DNA of 64,000 nucleotides from Cycas panzhihuaensis (taxonomy: Eukaryota; Cycadophyta). Positions 57,481 to 64,000 of the stretch are shown here, in pieces. Below the pieces are notes generated by a model that worked only from the letters and a program-made list of their open reading frames with translations, did no database searches and was not told the DNA's origin. The position numbers and the translations under genes are program-made. The DNA is taken from the NCBI GenBank assembly GCA_023213395.1, contig CM041465.1:10726001-10790000 (forward strand), read 5' to 3'. The stretch's first letter is position 1. The number at the start of each line of letters is the position of its first letter.

Positions 57481-57484
57481 GTAC

Positions 57485-59160
57485 CCTACGAAGGACTGTT
57501 GTTGACAATGATTCTTCTGTGAATGCCATGCTCTTGTATGTTATACAAGAGCTTGGTATTTCCACCTTGGAACCTGTTCCATGGCGATGCTAAGGTTATG
57601 ACGGTAGCAAGAAGACCCCATTGGGATTTGTCACAATTCTGCTCAACCTTAAGGGCAAGACTGTCCTCGTTGATCTTGTAGTCCTTGACGTCGACGTCAA
57701 CTACAACCTTCTCTTAGGTCGACCATGGCTTGACCAGATGGGAGCCATGTGTTCGACTCTCTAGGGATAACTTAAATTCGTCCACAATGGATGAATGAGG
57801 GTTATTCCCCATGAATGCCCACTTGCCAAATAAACCCATCCTATTAATCAAGCAAGCCAAGGCCCTTCTACTCGGTGTAACCTGACGACCATCATGATCC
57901 CGTTACCTCCACTTCCTTTAGCACTTTGTCTACTCAGAGTAAGGTCATCCATGGGGTGGATTACTTCGAGGATGATGAAGCCTTGCTCGAGCACCTAGCG
58001 GGCTTCACACCTAACTTGCCTTCTGGTCACCACAGGCTTAGCCACTAGAAGATCCTTACAATTGGGTCCACACTTGCCAACCCAATACCATCCCCTATTC
58101 CATCTCCCCTGTTGAACTTTCCCCTCTCCACTTCAAGGAGGGGAATGCCATGTGCATGGGGGCAACCCAAGACATAGTCTTGGCCCCTAGCAAGGTCATT
58201 AAGGTTAGGATGGAATGCTCTCCTGATGAGGTAAGGGAGTATTCCTTTTATTCCAGGAGTTTTGGGACATTTTCATGTGGGATTATGCTGACATGAAGGG
58301 AATTAACCCCTCCATTGTCACCCATAATCTTAGCACCGCCTGCACCGTAAGCTGGCCCTTCTTCACCTTAAGCTCTTAGCTGCCACTAAGATGGAGGTTG
58401 AAAAGCTCTTGGACGCTGGACTCATTACTTCCATTGATTATCCCAAGTGGGTCTCCAACATTATCCCCGTTGCTAAAAAGAATGGGGCCATCCGTATATG
58501 TGTTGACTTCTGTGAAATTAACAATGCTTGTCCTAAGGACAACTTTCCACTTCCCTTCATCGATTAAATCATTGATCGAACTACCAGATTTGAAGTTATA
58601 TCCTTAATGGATGGCTTCTCTGGTTACAACCAGATCCAGATATCTCCTGAAGACCGCCACAAGATGACCTTCATTATACCATGGGGTACCTTTGCCTACA
58701 AGGCAATGCCCTTTGGCCTTAAAAAATGTAGGTGCTACTTATCAAAGTGTAATGCATTTCATCTTCTATGACCTCATTGATAACACATTGGAGGTCTTCA
58801 TGGATGATATGATGGGCCTCTCACGTGTCAGGGCCCATCATCCCTCTGACTTGCGGGCTATCTTCTCACGATGCCGCAAGTATCATGTTAGCCTAAACCC
58901 GCTCAAGTGTGTGTTTGTCATTACTTCGGGCAAACTCCTTGGATTTCTTGTGTCCAAACAAGGAATCCAGATTGATCCTGACAAGGTCAGGGCAATCCTT
59001 GACATGTCGCCTCCTAAAACCCAACGACAGATCAAGTCGTTTCTAGGTAGGCTCAGTTTTCTTAGGTGCTTCTTAGCAGACTTCGCCATAAGCGCTAAAC
59101 CCCTTACAAACCTATTGAAGAAGGGAGATCCTTTTGTTTGGTCTAATAAGACCTAGCAAG
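57485..59160 (+). pseudogene. Gypsy-A protease and reverse transcriptase (resumed)
   Basis: Protease: TVVDNDSSVNAM (about 57495-57530), with the Gly of DNGS changed to Asp, and VNYNLLLGRPWLDQM (about 57696-57742). The linker is shortened by about 400-450 bp relative to Gypsy-B. RT: LLDAGLITSIDYPKWVSN (about 58402-58460), ICVDFCEINNACPKDNF, AYKAMPFGLK, then a one-base A insertion (about 58722) and EVFMDDMMGLS (about 58790-58822), with both catalytic Asp kept, unlike Gypsy-B. QIKSFLGRLSFLR follows. Confidence 0.88.
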
Positions 59161-60941
59161 CCTTTAAAGGACTCAAGGAAGCCATCACTTCCGCTCCTAC
59201 GCTGACTCCCCCTCACTTCAATAGGCCCTTCATTCTGTATACCTCAGCAACTTACGAGTCCTTGGGTGCTATGTTAGCTTAAGAGGATGACTCAGGAACT
59301 GAGAGGGCTATTTATTTCATCAGTCGTACTCTTGTGGCCACTAAACTTAACTACTCCCCTGCCGAGAAGGAGTGTCTCTCCTTGGTCCATGTGACTAAGA
59401 AGTTTAGACACTACTTGCTTGGTAATACCACTAAGGTGATCGTCCAGTTTGATCCCTTACAATATTTACTCACTCGTTCAGATTTGATGGGTAAGGTTGG
59501 TCGTTGGGTCATCCTACTTCAAGAATTCAACCTTCATATCATTAACTAGAAATCAAAGAAGGGAATGGTGGTGGCTGAGCAGCTGGTAGACGCCCCTATT
59601 CCTAACTCCTTTGATACTCCCATCAATGATTCTCTCCCTGATGAGTCCATCTTGACGATTCAGGACATATCTCCTCATCCATTCATCGACAATGAGTGGT
59701 ATGGCGATATAGTGTGGTATCTTACGTAATAGTAATACCTCCTTGATGCTAATAGTAAAGTTAGATCTCACATTCAGACTTCTACTAGGCAATACTTCCT
59801 CGTGGATGAAGTATTATACAAGAGGTCCTTCGATGGGATCCTCCTCCGCTGCGTCACTACCGACGAAGCCAACCAAATACTCCACGAATGCCACCATGGT
59901 ATTTGTAGAGGCCACTTTGGGGGCCAATCCATGGCTTAGAGGATCCTTTGCATGGGTTACTTTTGGCCATCCCTTTTAAAGGACGCCCACACTTTTGCCT
60001 TGAGATGTCGGCGATGTCAGGAACATGCCAACATCTCCCATGTGCCTTCCGAGGCCCTTCATCCCATTATCTCTCCATGGCCTTTCGCTCAGTGGGGGCT
60101 AGACCTTCATGGGGCTATCTTCCCACCTTCGTCGTCGCAGCACAAGTTTATCTTGACTACCATGGAATATTTCACTAAATGGGCAGAGGCCATTCCCTTA
60201 ATTACTACTCCTGGTAAAATGATAGCTACATTCATTTACTAGCACATCATTTACCATTTCAGGATTCTGGACGTCTTAATCACTAACAATAGAACACCCT
60301 TTTGTAACAAGGAGATGGATGAGCTTTGCGAGAAATTCAAGATTTCTCACAAAACTTCTTCTCCTTACTATCCTCAGGCGAATGGTCAGGTAGAGTCATT
60401 CAATAAGACTCTCGTCAATATCCTAAAGAAAATTATTGCTTAGTCTCAAAGAGACTGGTATCTTTAGTTGCCTTCCGCTTTATGGGCTTACCGCACCTCT
60501 ATCTATTCTGCCACAGGAATGACTTCGTTCTCCCTGGTCTACGGTACCAAGGTAGTACTCCCATTGGAGGTAGAGATTCCTTCCTTGTAAGTCTTTCTTC
60601 GAGGTCTCATTGACAAGGAGTCAATTCATCAGGCTCGCCTCCTGGACCTTGAAGCTTTGGATGAGAGACGTTTAGCCGCTTATCAGGCTAACCTCGCATC
60701 CAAAGCTCACTCACAAAGGACCTACGATAAACATCTTCATTCCCATCCTTTGTTTCCCAGGGACCACATCCTCAAATTAGAATATCTACATGACTGCTTG
60801 ACTAAATTCAAACCTCGATGGGTTGGCTCTTTCATCATTATTAAGACCCTTGGTAATGGTGCTTATAGGATTGCCACCCTGGAAGGTCTTAAGTTTGAGA
60901 AAGCTGTTAATAGGAAATTCCTTAAGAAGTTTTACTCGTGA
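59161..60941 (+). pseudogene. Gypsy-A first RNase H and integrase
   Basis: RNase H: FILYTSATYESLGAMLA (about 59228-59280) and NYSPAEKECLSLV (about 59350-59390). Integrase: ECHHGICRGHFGG and CRRCQEH (about 59887-60030, both Cys kept); core QWGLDLHGAI (about 60090), then VLITNNRTPFCNKEM (about 60275), where the second catalytic Asp is Asn, and GQVESFNKTL (about 60385) with Glu. The C-terminal region LDERRLAAYQANLASKAHSQRTYD to KFLKKFYS ends at TGA 60939-60941. Many stops make it inactive. Confidence 0.88.
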
Positions 60942-61571
60942 CCTTGCTATCACTTCACCCACACTTCAAAATGGGCCTAAACTAGCATCTTAAGTTGTTC
61001 CCATTTCTCCCAGCCACGGGTGGAATGACACCTTAGGATGGCCTCTTCCGTTTCTTTCTGGTTCCTCCCATGGAACCCTTGCTCCCATATCCTTTTGGGA
61101 CTTTTATCTTCCTATTTGGGTATCCCTCAGTTAGGATGACACTTTGAAGTATCGTCACTCCCCCCTCTCTCACCTGGTATTTCCTTCGCATCCTTTGCTA
61201 TGCTCCTCCACAGACATGCATGTCACTCTATCTCTAACCCCACATGTGCCTATCACCTCTACTCGTGGTGGTTGTGTATGCTCCTGTTAGATATATGGCC
61301 ATGCATGGAAGGAAATGTGTCATATAACAAAGCATCTATAACATACATAACAAAACATACATATCATTTGCCACATATGATATACACATCATCTCATATC
61401 AAAATGAGGTACCAATTATCCCGTCTATATATATACATCAAAATTAGATACCATATCATACATACGGGAAGCCTGTGTCCTTGCAGGGGGGTACAATCAT
61501 ATGACTCTATATATATGACCCCCTGGAGGCCTGTGCTTTCCCCTATCAAAATCAAATACATATGTCCCACA
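60942..61571 (+). other. Gypsy-A spacer with conserved inverted repeat
   Basis: No gene. It is collinear with 45501-46137 of Gypsy-B. The inverted repeat cagggggg (61484-61491) with ccccctg (61519-61525) lies between the integrase stop and the stop codon of the converging antisense gene. Confidence 0.65.
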
Positions 61572-62640
61572 CTATTGCTGCCCTGCTCCTGGGGTACCAT
61601 CTCCTGGTCTGTGTGATCCCTCTCCTAGGGACCACATCCCTCTGAGACTCCTCCTGGGTCTCCACGAGCTCCCTACCTCGCTCCCCTCATCTCGTGGCCT
61701 CCTCGGGGTCATCACTACTGTATAGGTCTGAGTCCTACTCCGTGCAGACCTCGACGCTGCCATATCCTCGACCAGTTAGTCGTATCGCACCTGGGTACTA
61801 TCCTGCTCCGCCTCTATGAGGTGCAACCTCTCCTCCATCCCTCGGAGTCTCTCCTCTAGCATCACCACCTGGATATGAATCCCCATATCTCCTCTGGCTA
61901 TGCCTTGGGCCTTTAGTGCCTGTACGTGACTCTGTAACGCGTCTCGTGTGACCTGAGCCTAGTCCAACTCCCACTACATCTACCCCCTGAATGCTATGTG
62001 CTCTTGGGACTCTGCAGCCCAGATATCTCTCGCCCTCGCCAATAGGGTGAATGCTGCCATGTGGGCACTTGCTGATCTAGTTGCATCCTCGATCTGGATG
62101 GGCAGTTGCCCCTTTGTGTATACTTGAAGGAACATCTCCCTCACCATGGCCTCCACTAACCGTTGGATCTCTGTGGTACCTACAAACCCAACATACCATA
62201 TGTCAGTATATATCCAGCTGCAAACTAAAATGAAACCAAATCAAACTATCTATCTGGCTATCAAACGATGAGGAGGTAAGGCCTCACTTGCTGTGGCCGC
62301 TAGTTCCTCTGCTCATGCGATAGCCTCCGTCCCTGGTTCTCCACCAGTCGTTAGTACCTCCTCCTCTGGTACCTCCTCTGCTAGGGCCTCTCTCCTTGCT
62401 AGGACTGGCTCTATTGTCGTCTCTCTGGATCTCCTCATGATCTGTAGCCTGCAGGCCTGTGTCATTGGCCCCCTACTCTCCTCTATATCCCCTGATGGGC
62501 CTGCCTCTCTGCTGGTAGTCCCAGATGGCCCTGCTTCTCCTCCCGCTGTCCCTGATGGACCTACCCCTCCCACAGGTCATGATGGGCCGGCCCCATCTCC
62601 TCCATCTAGACCATCCCATACCCTCGATCACCTTTACCTT
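61572..62640 (-). pseudogene. Gypsy-A antisense gene, two exons, coiled-coil protein
   Basis: Minus-strand coding region. Exon 1 (about 62640 to 62288) encodes a Gly/Pro/Ser repeat (four GPS units), then RRSRETTIEPVLARREALAE. An intron at 62180-62287 (GTGAGG...TTGTAG, 108 bp, AT-rich) joins exon 2 (62179-61572) in frame. Exon 2 has EIQRLVEAMVREMFLQVY, ARDIWAAESQEH, VMLEERLRGMEERLHLIEAE (heptad-like) and a basic end RPRRSLRGMWSLGEGSHRPG. The six in-frame stops (61776, 61959, 61974, 61980, 62313, 62577) are all explained by C-to-T changes of Gln or Arg codons. The 5' end is unresolved. The function is unknown; some other Tat elements (for example Grande) also carry antisense frames. Confidence 0.65.
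62180..62287 (-). other. Putative intron of the antisense gene
   Basis: On the minus strand it begins GTGAGG (62287 leftwards) and ends TTTGTAG (62180). It is much more AT-rich than its flanks, full of stops, and its removal keeps the reading frame: phase 1 at the end of exon 1 fits exon 2. Confidence 0.6.
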
Positions 62641-63068
62641 CTGACCCTACCTCCCATTACACTCTTATAGCCTCAATTTCACTGTTTCTTGTAGGCGCAT
62701 TTATGGCACCTCGCCATTGTACCTTTTCTCAGGGCCCTTCCATCTCGTTTTGCATGCCACCCTCGTGCATGCCTGAGTTTATACTCGTTTGGCTCGTTTT
62801 GCTGTCCTGGACCTATTTTCACAGCTCTTTTCTGCCCCTGGGGTCTCCAGGGGGAATGCTCCCCCATCTGGGGGAATGTTTTGCTTCCCAAAGTAACCTT
62901 TAGTACCCTAGGGTGTCTTTCTCCACCCGCTCTTAGGTAGTGGTCAGATAGCTTGCTCTCGTCCTTGGGTAGCCTCATTGCTAGGTCCTCCTACCCTTCA
63001 CGACCACTTATTGCTTACCTTTTGAGCCTCTCTTTTGCTCCATTATTGTTTATTATTACTGGGACTTT
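62641..63068. other. Region between antisense gene and aRNH
   Basis: This stretch should hold the promoter and 5' end of the antisense gene. A pyrimidine tract with acceptor-like ttcttgtag on the plus strand (62685-62693) precedes ATG 62703, whose 66-codon frame I do not recognise. It could serve splicing of a plus-strand RNA for the aRNH. Confidence 0.4.
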
Positions 63069-63500
63069 ATGTCATCCATGTCTCTTTACATTTTTACCAA
63101 CAGTGGAAGCCACAGTAACTCGAGACCTTTCACTGCCACTTGGATCCTTTGCAGCCCCTCCAGACATGATTTCCTGTGCTCTGGGATCTTCCTCCCAGAG
63201 ACTACCAATAATGAAGATGAGTACACAATTGTTACTGAAGCTCTCAGTTATGCTCTTCGTTTCCATCATGGACCTATCATCTTGTTTTTCGACTCTCAGG
63301 TTATGGTGTCTCATCTCACCCAGGTTTACCAGGTGCGATGCCCTCATATGAGAACCCTTACTTCGACCGCCATATCTCTCCTGGCTTGCTTCCCGTCTAT
63401 TGACATTTAGCACATTCCTTGGGCCCTCAATGTTGAGGCAGATAGTCTCATTCACCGTATCCTTGAGCGCCACCTTCCTCTTCTTGCTAGCCGTCCCTGA
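63069..63500 (+). pseudogene. Gypsy-A second RNase H (aRNH)
   Basis: Collinear with 54090-54512: IFTNSGSHSN (catalytic Asp changed to Asn), ETTNNEDEYTIVTEAL (Glu kept), LFFDSQVMV (Asp kept), a stop at 63408-63410 in place of Gln, then HIPWALNVEADSLIHR. The end at TGA 63498-63500 matches Gypsy-B. Confidence 0.83.
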
Positions 63501-63918
63501 GGCTTGTCTAGTCGCTCTGTTACCTAAGCCCCAGGTCATCATGCACTTCACCTTACGATCCATTCGTATCTCTGAAACCTAGTCGCTGATGAGGATAAAC
63601 TATGGCGACTACCAGTTTTGTTCGCTCATCTCTCCTACTTGGTTATGCATATTTCTTTACATCTTTTGTGGTGGGGGGAGCCCCCTCACCTTTCATGCTT
63701 TCCAGTCAACTTCTGGGTGGCACATAGGCAGCCCTATGTTGTCTCCACCTCTACCTTCATATCCACGCATTCTGTCATGACACTCGATGGCACCCTTAAC
63801 TACTGTTATGATCTTGATTTATATATCTACATACACATGTACTACTGACAGTTGTGTTGCCAGCATTCGCCATCGCACCATGCTTCCAAGCGGTGAGGCT
63901 CTGCTGCTAAGGGGGCAG
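63501..63918 (+). other. Gypsy-A 3' untranslated region and PPT
   Basis: No gene. It is collinear with 54513-54913. The PPT is aagggggcag (63909-63918), directly before the 3' LTR. Confidence 0.7.
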
Positions 63919-64000
63919 TGTTTCCTAGCTTCCAGGAATGGATATGGAGCGCTCGACTTAGGTAAGCACAGGTATGTTTCTCATCTTATTATTTTTTTCT
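63919..64000 (+). repeat. Gypsy-A 3' LTR, first 82 bp
   Basis: tgtttcctagcttccaggaa matches the start of the Gypsy-A 5' LTR (30424 on) and Gypsy-B LTRs, including AG|GTAAGC at 63961/63962. The rest lies beyond the window. Confidence 0.9.

Larger units (their letters stand above)
30424..64000 (+). mobile_element. Gypsy-A: Tat-like Ty3/gypsy element, host of Gypsy-B
   Basis: Plus-strand element with 5' LTR 30424-33148, PBS 33150, gag 33316-35650, then a break at 36110 where Gypsy-B inserted just before the protease motif. It resumes at 57481/57485 with protease, RT, RNase H and integrase (to 60941), a spacer, an antisense gene (61572-62640), an archaeal-type RNase H (63069-63500), a PPT, and a 3' LTR that begins at 63919 and leaves the window. 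Without Gypsy-B the visible part is about 12.2 kb. The RT motif CVDFCEINNACPKDNF and the extra RNase H mark the Tat lineage. Integrase and RNase H catalytic residues are lost. Confidence 0.9.

Overview
The window is non-genic DNA from a large-genome plant, most likely a seed plant. A gymnosperm would fit, because of the old, slowly removed, deeply nested LTR retrotransposons with long LTRs, but the sequence does not prove it. I find no intact host gene, tRNA, rRNA, CRISPR array or prokaryotic feature. Almost everything is LTR retrotransposon at several nesting levels. Most reading frames are broken, mainly by stops that look like C-to-T or G-to-A decay.

Left half (1-30423), AT-rich. An AT-rich stretch and a Copia RNase H relic (2041-2341) are cut by Copia-1 (minus strand, 3' LTR 2342-2786). 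Copia-1 is itself split by a complete chromodomain Ty3/gypsy element, Gypsy-1 (5864-11559, TSD taaca). Copia-1 gag and leader continue to 14585. Next comes a plus-strand element without pol (14586-20854) with two 454-bp LTRs. It has three tandem primer-binding-site repeats, fragments of three unrelated host genes (a PPR protein, a JMJD4-like JmjC protein and a BAHD acyltransferase) and a broken gag-like frame. It is followed by a piece of a second internal region, a Copia LTR fragment with its PBS, a truncated Copia-2, and Copia-3 (24134-30423).

Right half (30424-64000), more GC-rich. This is a three-level nest. Gypsy-A (Tat-like Ty3/gypsy, LTR 2725 bp) starts at 30424 and runs off the right edge, where its 3' LTR begins at 63919. 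Inside it lies Gypsy-B (36111-57480, same family, LTRs 2571 and 2567 bp, TSD gtac). Inside Gypsy-B lies Copia-4 (46138-53692, two 297-bp LTRs, TSD gcttt). Both Gypsy elements carry gag, protease, RT, RNase H, integrase, then a second archaeal-type RNase H downstream of integrase. Between integrase and that RNase H is an antisense coding region. In Gypsy-A it has a 108-bp intron that keeps the reading frame.

The best leads are the multi-gene capture in the 14586-20854 element, the spliced antisense gene of the Tat-like family, and a 45-nt LTR segment flanked by splice signals whose length is identical in three LTR copies although its sequence has diverged. All boundaries and domain calls were read by eye; approximate ones are marked.
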